Under the pieces are notes generated by a model that searched no databases, had not been told where the DNA came from, and saw nothing but the letters and a program-made list of their open reading frames with translations. A DNA stretch of 30,187 bases from Paramarasmius palmivorus. Its lineage: Eukaryota; Basidiomycota; Agaricomycetes; Agaricales; Marasmiaceae. A program made the position numbers and the translations under genes. The DNA is taken from NCBI GenBank assembly GCA_037176845.1, contig JAYKXP010000307.1, positions 1-30,187 on the forward strand. Reading direction: 5' to 3'. This document shows positions 1 to 9,604 of this stretch, piece after piece; position 1 is the stretch's first letter; every line of letters starts with the position of its first letter.

Positions 1-290
1 TTATTTACTTATTGAACTACTATGGTGTATGGGGCATGTAGGAGTATGTAAAACGCGTATATTTCGCATTAGTGGACGGTGTTTTTAAACGCCTCGAGCG
101 TTTCGCGTCACAATAGGTACAAACAAAACAGTAATTACCTACATGTACAGAGAGTTGACACTTGAAACACATTTACAATACAAAAGTTACTATTATCAAC
201 ACTTTTGGGTGATCACAGGCAATTGCATTGAGTTCTAGTCATTGGTTTGATCAGTGCTAATGGTAATTACCTTTGATATAGATTCTAACA
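1..290 (-). mobile_element. LTR family 1, copy cut by the window edge
   Basis: This is the end portion of a long terminal repeat that recurs through the first 8 kb. It ends at 290 in GATTCTAACA, and the same sequence is present inverted at 522-811. The start lies outside the window, so its target duplication cannot be tested. Strand is tentative: I take TGTTAGAATC as the LTR start because that orientation places an AATAAA about 130 bases before the other end. CpG sites such as those at 91-109 are still present, so this copy is younger than the DNA around it. Confidence 0.75.
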
Positions 291-321
291 CAAACTGATG
301 TGCTTGATTTATGCACAGTGG

Positions 322-1003
322 CTATGTGGAAGATGCTGGTGGTGTGTACAATCCTTCAACTGGACTCTGTCTTCTAGGAGGTATACGTGATGGGTTCCTT
401 GATGGATGTGTCAATATGCTCTGTTGCTGTCCCAATGGACTGCCTGTTCTACTTCCTACTGGTGTAGGTGTTCTGCTAGGATTTCTGGATTCTTGCAATA
501 ATTGTTCTGGATTGAAAATTCTGTTAGAATCTATATCAAAGTATTACCAGTTTTAACTGATCAATAACAATGACTAGAACTCAATGCAATTGACTGTGAT
601 CACCCAAAAGTGTTGATAATGTAACTTTAGTATTGAAACCGTTCTGTTCAAGGTCAAACTCTCGTGACATGAAGTAATTACTGTATGTTTGTTCCTATTG
701 TGACGCGTATCGCTCGAGGCATTAAAACACTGTCCATAATGCAAAAAATATACGCGTTTTACATACTCCTACATGCCCCATACACCATAAGGTAGGTTCA
801 ATTAGTAAAGTAAAAGATAAATAAACAGGATGCCAAGTGTATGTGCAGTAGAACAAGCATAATTAGAGTGCCAAAGCAGACTTTGTATATTTTGTTGGAC
901 TTAGTGTTGAAGAAGTGTTTCATCAACTTCATCACTTCATTCAACAAATTCCTGATACTGGGGTACTGCTTCTGGATTGACAATAACTACCTCTATTGGA
1001 CAT
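322..1003 (-). pseudogene. disordered gag-like N-terminal ORF split by a solo LTR
   Basis: Removing the LTR at 522-946 and one copy of its 5-base duplication joins 1003-947 to 521-322 as one minus-strand frame. It has an ATG at 1001-1003 and 84 codons including the terminal TAG at 322-324. The start reads MSNRGSYCQSRSSTPVSGIF; the rest is rich in Ser, Pro, Arg and Gln, with repeats such as RNPSRTPTP and RNPSRIPP. Such disordered starts are common in gag proteins of fungal retrotransposons, but no diagnostic domain is visible. The TAG could be a decayed CAG with the gene once longer. Identity is inference; the frame continuity across the insertion is seen directly. Confidence 0.5.
522..946 (+). 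mobile_element. solo LTR, 425 bp, TSD AATTC
   Basis: The element starts TGTTAGAATC and ends CATTCAACA. It is flanked by identical AATTC at 517-521 and 947-951, the 5-base duplication expected of LTR-retrotransposon integration. No internal region is present, so this is a solo LTR left by recombination. The TGTTAGAAT start is typical of Ty1/copia LTRs, but the superfamily cannot be proven without pol. It interrupts the minus-strand ORF at 322-1003. Confidence 0.85.
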
Positions 1004-1029
1004 ACACTAGTTATGAGTTCAGAATGTAA

Positions 1030-2580
1030 TGAAGAATTTGTTCTTTATGGTGACATTTTCACTTAGTTTCCTTTGCTATTCAACAATTCCTCCCACAGCC
1101 CTTTTTCCCATGAATATGCTTCCTTTTCCACTTTTGTACCTGGGTTTTTGAAATTCACTCTGCTAGAGCTTTGCTCTTCCTTGCTTGCCCTTACTTCTGT
1201 AGCCACATGTTGAGATTTGGATGGTGTTTCTCAGTTGGAAGTCGTGATTAGTAAGCTTTGACTTGTACTTGAAGTTATAATCTCATCTTTAGCATCACAA
1301 GGCTCACTACCTACACCTAATCAAACATACTGGACTGGTTGCAGAGATACTTTGCACTAGGTGAATCCTGACAAGTGGAAAATAACTTGTCTAGTGGTAT
1401 CTAAATTTAGAATTCCAACAAAGAGGTCTTGAAGGTGAGCCTGAATTGCATAGTTATAGAGTAGAGCAAAGAGCAGAGCAAAAAGTGGACACAATAATAG
1501 GCCAAGTATCCCGAAACCTCCTGTTGACCAAGAAGTTAGTGTCATACACACAGCTTTCAACTCAAGCACATAAGACAACAGACTAACCAGGGACCAAGAT
1601 TCAGTCTGAAAACTATTCTGAGCACACATTCACAGACAAGAGTAACTAGATTTTACTATCTATAATAATTTTTGCTATAAACAGGTGCAAATGAAAAATG
1701 GTGTGCATATGAGAGAAAGACAAAATAATACAACTCCAAATGACATAAAAAAGTGATGCAACTGAAAGATTGACAGTGTTCAGCTCAAGTGCCTCCAACC
1801 TTCCATCCTTGCCTGTGCTTCTTTGTGCTTCTTTGTGGAGGTGGGATAGGGATGCTAAAGCCCAAATTCTGTCAAGCAGACTGAGATTTCAACTTCTGGA
1901 CTGTTGATGAGACTGACCTAAGTAAACAGTGAAGATTAATTGATGACAAGTCCTTGCTATGTTCAGTAGCTGCTTACCTTGACTTTTCTGAGTCTGACTT
2001 TAGGTCTGATATCTAGCAGAACCCTGATCATGATTGCCATTATCTCTACCTTTTCCTTTATCTTTACCTCTGCTTCTATTTCTGCTTCTATTTCCACTTC
2101 TACTTCTACCTCTCTGCCGCCTTTGCCACCTTTGCTTGAAGCTTGTCCTTCTACCACAATTTTGGAGAACAAGTCAACTGTTTGGCAAGTGATAAGGTAC
2201 AATAGATTAGATGTGGCAGCTAGAACTTTTGGATGAGTGAAGTTGTTACCCTTGAACTTCAACATCAAGTTTGGAAGGGAGGAGAGGTATGAGCAGCCCT
2301 ATATGTGTATGAACACATAGTGACAGAGAGTACCATGGAGTGTCTGGATTGACAGTAGGTCACATTTTTGGTGTGCATCAAAGTCATCCATGAATGATAT
2401 TACCTGACTAAGGTATTTCAGCCTCTTCTCTGGAAGAGAACCTAGCACTGAGGAAGGTCCCAGAGAAGCAACAAAGGTGGTAATGAAGACAAAGTCAAGT
2501 TCTCCCTTATCTGTTGGATCATGCCAAGGGATACCTAGAGTTTTGACTTTCCACAGAAGTTCATTTCAGTCATAATCACA
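1030..2580. other. CpG-poor stretch with no supported gene
   Basis: No complete gene is recognisable. The only structure is near 1984-2160, where a minus-strand frame reads an Arg/Ser/Gly/Lys-rich peptide (GRSRSGNRSRNRSRGKDKG), encoded by an imperfect six-base repeat. This could be a basic nucleic-acid-binding tail of a decayed gag, or simply a low-complexity repeat. Alternative open frames here (1357-1629 and 1963-2268 minus, 1979-2236 plus) give hydrophobic or Val/Glu repeat peptides and are not supported. Confidence 0.5.
2047..2112. repeat. imperfect hexanucleotide repeat (TTCTAY/TTCTGC)
   Basis: Short units such as TTCTATTTCTGCTTCTA and TTCCACTTCTACTTCTAC follow one another. On the minus strand they encode alternating Arg-Ser or Val-Glu depending on frame. 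No flanking unit suggests a larger array. Confidence 0.6.
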
Positions 2581-2680
2581 TGTTGAATGAAGTGATGAAG
2601 TTGATGAATCACTTCAACACTAAGTCCAACAAAATATTCCTACTGCATATACACTTGCATTCATGTTTATTTACTATTAT
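2581..2680 (-). mobile_element. LTR family 1, terminal fragment
   Basis: The piece starts exactly at the family terminus (TGTTGAATGAAGTGATGAAG) and follows the consensus through the TGTTTATTTA segment, with about 40 internal bases missing. Similarity fades after about 2680. A possible far end TTCTAGTCTAACA lies at 2978-2990, but no target duplication flanks that span. Confidence 0.6.
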
Positions 2681-3460
2681 CATCCAACCAAGGCTTCAGT
2701 GAAGGTTTTGCTAGCTCTATGGGCAAGTTTACCAGTTATTTTACTTTACATTTGGTTCTAATATCTTATTATTGTACAAATAGCATACAATCATTGTATG
2801 TTCCTTGTGCAATAATCAGTCCCCAATTCTGATGCTGCTCAATCATATTTTACATCAGTCAGTATTCCTGTGCCCAATATGATAAATAGTGCATACAGTA
2901 ATTTGGGTGCCAGCAGGCAGACACTTGATTGTACTCATGTAGCTTGAATTGTATTTGAGAGTAACTGCACTGAGGGGTTCTAGTCTAACAGTGGAAGCAT
3001 ATGAAATCCAAGAAATTGCCAAGAAATCATGTCAATGATAGCAATGATAGTGTATGAGTAGCAGAGAAGCATATAAGTAGCAAAAAGTATGGGTGATGAG
3101 ATAGGCTACAAGCGAAATTATTTCTGGGTATATGGATGGTCAGGGCTGGAACAACATAGCAAGCATCAAAAAGATTACCATAGAAAAATACCTTCACAGA
3201 TTAGATGTATCCTCATTTTCTTCAGAAACCTCTTCAACACATCCTTGCAAACACTTAATCCATTCCTCCTTATACTGTAAACAGTGTGACTGCATCAAGA
3301 GTACCATTATCTCTTACAGTTGATATGCCCATCACCAAGTTGAAACAAGTGGGTTTGCAGTGAACCCTATCCAAAATCAAGGAAAGAACACACAACAATG
3401 TCTGTGCATGCTCCTCGCTCTCAGGGGTGCAGACAGACAATCTTGATATCAGCAATATTT

Positions 3461-3886
3461 TGTTGAATGAAGTGATGAAGTTGATGAAACACTTCTTCAA
3501 CACTAAGTCCAACAAAATATACAACTTTGGCACTCTAATTATGCTTGTTCTACTGAACATACACTTGCATTTATGTTGCATTCATGTTTATTTATCTTTT
3601 ACTTTACTTATTGAACCTACCTATGGTGTATGGGCATGCAGGAGGGTGTAAAGTAAATATTTTCACATCAGTGGACGGTGTTTTAACACCTTGAGTGATC
3701 CACATCACAATAGGTACAAACAAACAGTAATTACTTACATGTCACAGAGAGTTGACACTTGGAATACATTTTCAATACAAAAGTTACTATTATCAACACT
3801 TTTGGGTGATCACAGTCAATTGCATTGAGTTCTAGTCATTGTTATTGATCAGTTTAACTGGTAATACTTTGATATAGATTCTAACA
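3461..3886 (-). mobile_element. solo LTR, 426 bp, TSD TATTT
   Basis: A full-length copy in the same orientation as 1-290, from TGTTGAATGA to TTCTAACA, with TATTT at 3456-3460 and 3887-3891. Almost all CpG sites kept in the copies at 1-290 and 522-946 are changed here to TpG or CpA, for example at 3688-3706 against 91-109. This is therefore an older or more heavily mutated insertion. Confidence 0.85.
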
Positions 3887-3891
3887 TATTT

Positions 3892-4512
3892 GGAGTATGC
3901 AGATGTAAGAGAAGACCACCAGCCATGATAGAGGCATTGTGAATAGTTAATTGATGCAAATGTTCCATCTTGGCAATCACAGTGTCAGAGGATATGTGAA
4001 GAGTGATCATCAGCCCTTTAGCAGGCAAACATCCATTGTGAGCATTTCCAAGCAGGGAAGCTCAAATAAGGTGGCAAGGTTGTTGATTTGAAGACAATGT
4101 CAAAGATATATACATGAGTCAATGAATGGGAGACCAGTGTTCCATAGATATTGATCAAATAAACAGAGAGGAAGATTGAGCTTGACCTCTTTCAAAGACA
4201 GGCAGGAGGCTGTCAAAACTGTAAGTGGAAGTGATAGTGGTGCAAAGAGACAATTTTCTGGATGTTGTAGAGGGTGTGTACACTCCATATCCATGATCCC
4301 CAGTATTCTTGATTGAATTTCTATGCTCTCAATGAGATTCCATCCCTTCAGATAGAGCAAGTTTAAAGAATCAGATTTGGTCCATATTTGACTTCAAAAA
4401 CACAATGAACCAAGGGAGATGCAGCAAATGGTGTTAATCATTTCTGCCAAAATATAAACTTTCAGGGGAAGGTCAACAGATCTTGATGCAAATGTTGGAA
4501 GTAGTTAAGGGG
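3892..4512. other. no gene seen
   Basis: CpG-free, AT-rich sequence between an LTR and a charged coding fragment. A minus-strand open stretch at 4100-4360 has no recognisable features. Nothing else is supported. Confidence 0.4.
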
Positions 4513-4806
4513 TAGTAAAGTCAGTATCTCTAGAAGGATCTCCTTCAGGGTTTTGGAATAGGACACAATGGGAGATACATTTCTGGACCCCACAGGTAAA
4601 ATCAAAGAAGAAACCCACCACTGCCACCTTAGGCAAGGAAGCTGAAGAGGTGTCTGATGGTAACAAAGACAACAGAGACAAAAACAATGAGCAGGAAGGC
4701 AACACAGAGGACCCAAATCAAGAGACTGACAAGGAGGCTGCTGCCAAAAAGAAGAAAAGAGCTACCATTAACAGCTTGAAGACTCAGCTCAAAGTTAGTA
4801 CAGAGG
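4513..4806 (+). pseudogene. exon-like fragment, Lys/Glu/Asn-rich protein
   Basis: The plus frame is open from after a TAA near 4507-4510 and reads SGFWNRTQWEIHFWTPQVKS, followed by a strongly charged stretch (NKDNRDKNNEQEGNTEDPNQ, then AAAKKKKRATINSLKTQLK). It runs into GTGCGT at about 4807, a plausible splice donor, and a short readthrough ends at 4853. The bias and lack of stops in otherwise stop-rich DNA suggest a real former exon. There is no ATG at a sensible start, no family is recognised, and no downstream exon can be chosen. Confidence 0.35.
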
Positions 4807-5188
4807 TGCGTATAGTCTACAAGTGCCTTGTTCTGGCATTAATTCTGCACTAGAAAACACAAACATCCATGTCAACAATGTACCTTCAGGGCAGTGCACA
4901 TGTCAATCAGCTGACAGTGAAAACAGCCTTGAATGTTGACGTCAATAACAGGTTCAGTCAGCTTGTCAGTCCTGATCCTAGTAACCACAGGTGAATCTTT
5001 TCCATGAATGATCATACATCATGGATCATGGCTCACAACTGAGATTCTCTAACACCTTGGGTGTAAGGCTGCCCACACAAAGTTAGTCTGTTCATTGCAT
5101 TGGGTGTATCCCAAGTTGAATTTGTTGCTGGTGATTTGGTGCCTGGCAGGCTTCATGCCATCAAGCATTAAATAGAAAATGCTTCTAC

Positions 5189-5320
5189 TGTTAGAATCTA
5201 TATCAAAGTATTACCAGTTAAACTGATCAATAACAATGAGAGTGCCAAAGCGGACTTTGTTTATCTTGTTGGACTTAGTGTTGAAAAAGTGTTTCATCAA
5301 CTTCATCACTTCATTCAACA
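5189..5320 (+). mobile_element. LTR family 1, internally deleted copy (132 bp)
   Basis: Both family termini are present (TGTTAGAATC at 5189 and TTCAACA at 5320), but the middle roughly 290 bases are missing. The join falls between the 'taacaatga' and 'gagtgccaaag' parts of the consensus. The flanks TCTAC and CAATG do not match, so no target duplication is visible. It is probably a deletion derivative of an older insertion. Confidence 0.75.
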
Positions 5321-5340
5321 CAATGTAGGTAATATTACAG

Positions 5341-6113
5341 TATTGGAAGGTACTAATTTGATATTTTTGAACCTAGCTAAATTGTCCCACAGTTGATCCA
5401 CCCACTCAGCAGTCAGGACAGGATCATTCAAAAGCTGCTTCATTTGCATGGTCTCCAGAGTTTTCAATATTCATTCCATCTCAGTACTCCAAGATGTTGC
5501 CCATAGCTCCAGGTCTGAACCAACATGAAACTCTTCTTACTATCATCTTGTTTTGCCAAAAAGTTGCAAAAGAGATGAACTAGTAGAGTTATTAACCAGT
5601 ATTATGGACAATGTCAAGGAGATGCACACATGAATTGTTGCAGGAGGAATGTTGAAGGTGCACTCATCTTTGACCAGAAAGACTTACCAACCTTCACACT
5701 GCTTGAGCCAATGTGGCAAATCCTTTGAAAAAGCAATATTTTCTGCTCAATGGTAGAACATATTTGTATGATGATGTATTGTGTTTACTGTCAATGTAAA
5801 TGACCATGGTATGATTTCATGCTCTTAATCCTTTAATGCTGAACTCATATCTGTCAATGGTTTATGTTGGCCCATTTCAAGCTAGTCTATCCATAGACTA
5901 TCTCTTACTTCCTCATGGTTACCCTGATCCTGCCATCAACGCAGAGCCTGGGCCTCCAAAAAGGGGAAAGAAGCAAGGTGAGTACTACATGGTCATCATG
6001 TAGCAAAATGCTTAACAGTGATGCAGCAAAGAACCCTGATCATCATTGAAACAATTGTAGACTTGTTATGCTGATGGCCCACTCTGATAATGGCAAAGAA
6101 AAGGGTTTGTCCA
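5341..6113. other. no complete gene; one exon-like stretch
   Basis: Mostly featureless AT-rich sequence. At about 5886-5979 a plus-strand frame reads LSIDYLLLPHGYPDPAINAE then PGPPKRGKKQ and meets a good donor (GGTGAGT). It may be a lone exon of a decayed gene. No partner exon or domain is recognised. Confidence 0.3.
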
Positions 6114-6551
6114 TGTTGATGTTGAGAAAACACTTCCATCAACACTCAGGTCACAAAGTCTGCTTTGGACACTCTCTTTATGTTGTTCTACAATTTAAAT
6201 TCAAATGCACATACCCTTGCATATATGTTATTTATCTTTTCATTTCTTATGTACTTTAATTATTGAACCTACCTATGGAGTTGGGCATGTGTAGGTAGTA
6301 TGTAAAAGCGGAGTTTCGCAATGTAACCGCGTACCGGTGTTTTAATGCCTCGAGGTGTATTACACATCACAATGGTCAAAGGTACAAAACAAACAAGTGA
6401 ATTACCACATGTCAACAGAGAGTGACACATGAAACACAATTCCATTACAAAAGTTACTATTATCAACACTTTAGGGTGCTTCACAGTAGATTGAGGTTCT
6501 AGTCATTGTTTTGGATCATAACTGGCTAATACTTTGATATAGAATTAAACA
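6114..6551 (-). mobile_element. LTR family 1, diverged copy, imperfect TSD
   Basis: The copy runs from TGTTGATGTTGAG to AATTAAACA over the full family length, with many small indels. The flanks are GTCCA (6109-6113) and GTCCT (6552-6556), a 4/5 match expected of an old target duplication. Several CpG sites survive near 6308-6356. Confidence 0.75.
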
Positions 6552-6784
6552 GTCCTATGTTGATTGGTGTGATATTTCAACAATGAGTATTTCATCAATG
6601 GTACAATAGCAGTCAAAAGGAAGAATAGAAGTGATACCACCAACAAGAGAGGATTCAACCATAGATTAGATGGTTGTCAATTCATAAGGTTAATGAGCAG
6701 ACTATGTAGATAGCAACCACAAATACATCAATTATTGACATTTATCTGACCAAGATGGACTCAATAAACACAAATAGAATTGTA
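6552..6784. other. no gene seen
   Basis: AT-rich spacer between the LTR copy and the polymerase relic. I read it on the minus strand as a possible continuation of the polymerase frame and found no further motif. Confidence 0.4.
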
Positions 6785-7105
6785 TTACCATAATATATGT
6801 GGTTCATTCTGTTGCCTAACATAGTCCATGACAGTGTCCATCAAGTTCAGATGATCATAAAGACATAAAGGTAGAGTAGCATCCTGAACACAGTACTGCA
6901 ACAATCTCAGCTCTTTTCTCACTCCATCAGACCACATTCCACAAATATCTGATATCTTCAAGTTGTGCTTGGTGTCTTGAAGAAACTTCTCTGCAGAGGT
7001 CTGGAGTCTGTCCAGAGCCTTGGCACTTGGCAGGTTGGGGTGCTCCTTTTAGATGTAGACCATCATGTCCATGATAATTCTTTCAGGGATCCAAATGGCA
7101 TTGCC
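6785..7105 (-). pseudogene. B-family DNA polymerase exonuclease-domain relic
   Basis: The minus-strand frame reads ERIIMDMMVYI, a TAA stop, then KEHPNLPSAKALDRLQTSAE, KFLQDTKHNLKISDICGMW and LRLLQYCVQDATLPLCLYDH. The order GR-like/DMM, then FL...K.(N/D)L...I, then LxxYCxxDAxLPxxLxDxL matches the end of the 3'-5' exonuclease domain of B-family DNA polymerases, delta type most closely. YCVQD supplies the Tyr and Asp of motif Exo III. Only about 100 residues remain: no polymerase motifs A, B or C were found nearby, and there is one in-frame stop. Source could be a duplicated host polymerase gene, a virus-like or self-synthesising element, or another transposon; the sequence does not decide. Family assignment is from recalled motif patterns. 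Confidence 0.6.
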
Positions 7106-7378
7106 AGCTGACCGTGTTACCAGTGGGTGTATATAATCTAAGTCATGTCAGCATAGGCTCTAGGGAGGAAGGAAATGACTTGCCTAGTATTTGACTGATG
7201 TTGAATAGTATCCCTTACTCTGTTTCTGCTTCTATCATGCAACAAGAGATATGCAGAGCCTCTTTAACAGTAAGTTTTTAATTTCTTTGTAATGTACATG
7301 TGCTAGCAAAGCATTCCTAGTGAGGACCAATAGCCTCCCAATGCATTGATTCCAGGTGGAAAATGATGGGGTAAGCCC

Positions 7379-7532
7379 ACCTGCTATTTTGGGAAGCCAA
7401 CAGTGGGATAAGAAGGCACCCAGATGATAGGAGGTGTGGAAATAATTTTTCTGCCAAAAAAGCACCCAAACAGTGCACTATTACATCATGGAAAGATCAC
7501 CTTCTATTTTGGGATGCCAAAAGCAGTGTGGG
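7379..7532. repeat. imperfect direct repeat, about 120 bp apart
   Basis: ACCTGCTATTTTGGGAAGCC at 7379 and ACCTTCTATTTTGGGATGCC at about 7499 share a core that continues into CCAAnAGnAGTG. It looks like a local duplication. Short open frames across it (7235-7465 minus, 7424-7618 plus) are not convincing genes. Confidence 0.45.
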
Positions 7533-7812
7533 AACATCTCCAGATCTCAAAAAAGCAGCCTGTTTCCTTTCCAGAATGTGTGAGAATGATGCTTCCCAAT
7601 GTCAAAGCAGCTAAATAAAGCGGACAGTACCTCTTATCTGCCTTGATTACTTGTCCTCTCTTTTTGCAAAAGTCATTCTAATAACTGTCAGGTACTAACA
7701 GTTAGTCAAAGTATGGCAAGCCAATAGATGCCACTAGTCACAACCATGTGAATGTTAATTTTTTACACTGCCTCAATTCTCATTGGCAACATCTACTCAT
7801 CTTTCTTGTCCA

Positions 7813-8048
7813 GGGTGCCCAAAGCACTGGATTGATCAATTGATGACATATCTCACCTACAAGCACATTTACAGGAGCTTTACTTCGAGTGTGATGCCAA
7901 ACATACATGTGACTGGCTCATTGCAAACTTCTCCTTTGCCTCAGTCCTCCAACACACATTAGATAGTGTTAGTTACAGCCTTGCCATCAGTGCAAGAAAG
8001 ACAAAGAAGAATGTAAAATATGCACTCACATCTACCAGCACCATGTGA
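7813..8048 (+). pseudogene. exon-like fragment of unknown gene
   Basis: After a pyrimidine-rich TTTCTTGTCCAG acceptor the plus frame reads VPKALD, a TGA, then SIDDISHLQAHLQELYFECD, AKHTCDWLIANFSFASVLQH and a basic tail, ending at TGA 8046-8048. The amphipathic composition looks protein-like. No family is recognised. Confidence 0.25.
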
Positions 8049-8051
8049 TGC

Positions 8052-8086
8052 TATTAACTGGTAATAATTTGATATAGATTCTAACA
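8052..8086 (-). mobile_element. LTR family 1, 35-bp terminal scrap
   Basis: Only the last 35 bases of the family are present, ending GATTCTAACA at 8086. It is too short to date or orient independently. Confidence 0.6.
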
Positions 8087-8570
8087 TTGAGTTATTCATG
8101 GGTTTCCATACAGTACATATAATAAAAGAGATTGCCCAGCTTGAGCTTGATCTTCTTCTGTTGTAACTTGATAACCATCCTAAGGGAACAAGCAGTAAAT
8201 GCACAAGAGCAATCACAGTGCTTACTTGTCAGTCTGATTCTTTTCTGAGAAGAACATATCTCTCCATAACTTGACCAGTGCAATCAATTTTGTAATGTCA
8301 GTGCTAAGGATGCCACAGTTGGTCTTGATGGTAGATATAGGACACATTTCCAATGTGTTGTTTTAGGGATCTTGAAGTAGCCATCCCACAATCTATTTGT
8401 TGGCACAAAAAACGTCGCCTGAGTGACAACTTCTTGATCTATCTAGAAAATAGCATAGTTAGACATGGTATCAGCTTTAGCAACTGCTCATACTCCACAT
8501 ATAGTTTCATCTGCAAGCTGCAAGACCTCTCATATGATGGGGTAGTAGTAGTGAAGTGATTTCACTGCTT

Positions 8571-9221
8571 TCAAAGCACATAAAGCATCTTTTGTATTGC
8601 TTTATGTCTTTCAATCAGTAAATTAGTATATCTCAAGCAAGGAGAAACATACAGTTTTGGAAGGTTATGAAGATCCTTCTTGAAGTGGTTGTTCTCTAGC
8701 ATCCAATACCCAAATATATACATCAGGAACATCCATGGGTCGATCACATGAGGAAAGTATTGAGACAACACTATAAGCGTGTCTGCAGCTCCCCTTACTG
8801 GAGTCAATTTTTCTCTGAGTAGTGAGTTAGATAGAAAATGCAAGCTATGCAGAATAACATACTCTTTGATACCCTTCTTGGCGCCTTTAGCCATGAGCCT
8901 ATCCAAGATGGCAGTGATATTCCCTCGATGTTGACCCATTTTCAATGAAATAACCCTTTCTTCATCTTTGCTACTAGACTCCTTCTCTTCATCTGTCTTC
9001 CTGTCATTGTCATCTGTCTTGTTCCCATTACATGTTTTGTTGGTGTTGTGATCCATTGCTTGATTCTTGGAGGTGTTGGATGTGTTTTGGTTCTTCTCTA
9101 TGTGAGGTTGTTTGTTGTTTGTTGGCTTGCTCATGAAAGAATGAACACATTTATTGCCTTTACTTTGGGTAGCTGTATAGCTAGTGTTAGTCTGAGTCTT
9201 GCTTTTTAGTTTAGAAGACAT
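8571..9221 (-). CDS. hypothetical protein, 216 aa, basic disordered N-terminus
   Basis: I start at ATG 9219-9221 (MSSKLKSKTQTN); the frame is open further up to 9299, but those residues are low-complexity and less gene-like. Residues 1 to about 100 are Asn, Lys, Thr and Ser rich and end in a charged run (KTDEEKESSSKDEE). The rest looks folded and helical: GQHRGNITAILDRLMAKGAK, then VILHSLHFLSNSLLREKLTP, and a Trp/Tyr-rich segment DPWMFLMYIFGYWMLENNHF that could be buried or membrane-associated. It is the longest uninterrupted frame in the decayed left block, which argues for recent function or chance survival. No family recognised. It ends at TGA 8571-8573; the sequence beyond keeps a weak open frame, so the true end may be spliced. 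Confidence 0.45.
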   Translation of the reverse strand: MSSKLKSKTQTNTSYTATQSKGNKCVHSFMSKPTNNKQPHIEKNQNTSNTSKNQAMDHNTNKTCNGNKTDDNDRKTDEEKESSSKDEERVISLKMGQHRGNITAILDRLMAKGAKKGIKEYVILHSLHFLSNSLLREKLTPVRGAADTLIVLSQYFPHVIDPWMFLMYIFGYWMLENNHFKKDLHNLPKLYVSPCLRYTNLLIERHKAIQKMLYVL

Positions 9222-9604
9222 GAGGGAACAATGATGGTGGTAAGAAAGAGAGAGGGAAAGTGTTACTCGCCATGACAGCGCATCTTTTGGGGCCCCCAAT
9301 GTTGCCCCAGTTGCAACATGTGCCTGTTATTGATAGTGTGGAATGTGGTTTTACCTATTTGGGTAGATTAAACGCCTTTGGCGCTACCCTTATCTCTGGT
9401 TCCAAATGCCAGACACCCACAAGGGGTGGATACACAGAATAGGGTATATTAGCATCAAGAAATACAGCAGCAAGAAATACACAATGTAGAAGTACAATGG
9501 ACTAATGAAACCTCATTATCTACAACAAGCATTGTACTGTTTCTGTAATGTATCTCTAATATCTTTTGTAACATGAAGCACACAGGCATCCGATGGTAAA
9601 AATT
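9222..9604. other. spacer with slightly higher CpG
   Basis: Upstream of the hypothetical gene lies a short GC-richer piece (9268-9400) with a small hairpin, TGTTGC..GCAACA at 9299-9317. There are no TATA or other convincing promoter signals, and no gene is supported. Confidence 0.3.

Noticed and set aside
1963..2268. Overlapping open frames on both strands
   Set aside because: Both are by-products of the six-base repeat. Their Val/Glu or Ser/Thr repeats change with frame, and there is no independent coding signal.
2581..2990. A complete LTR copy ending at TTCTAGTCTAACA
   Set aside because: The middle does not align with the family and the flanks TCACA and GTGGA do not match, so only the first 100 bases are called.
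4100..4360. Second polymerase-like fragment (LNLPLCLFDQYLW resembles LPLCLYDHL)
   Set aside because: Only the short LPLCL(F/Y)D string matches; the surrounding residues do not follow the exonuclease pattern.
1..6551. Repeat family first taken for a MITE or Helitron-related element because one end carries an inner hairpin (GTTGAATGAAGTG/CACTTCTTCAAC)
   Set aside because: TG..CA ends, constant length near 425 bp and perfect 5-base duplications in two copies identify LTRs.
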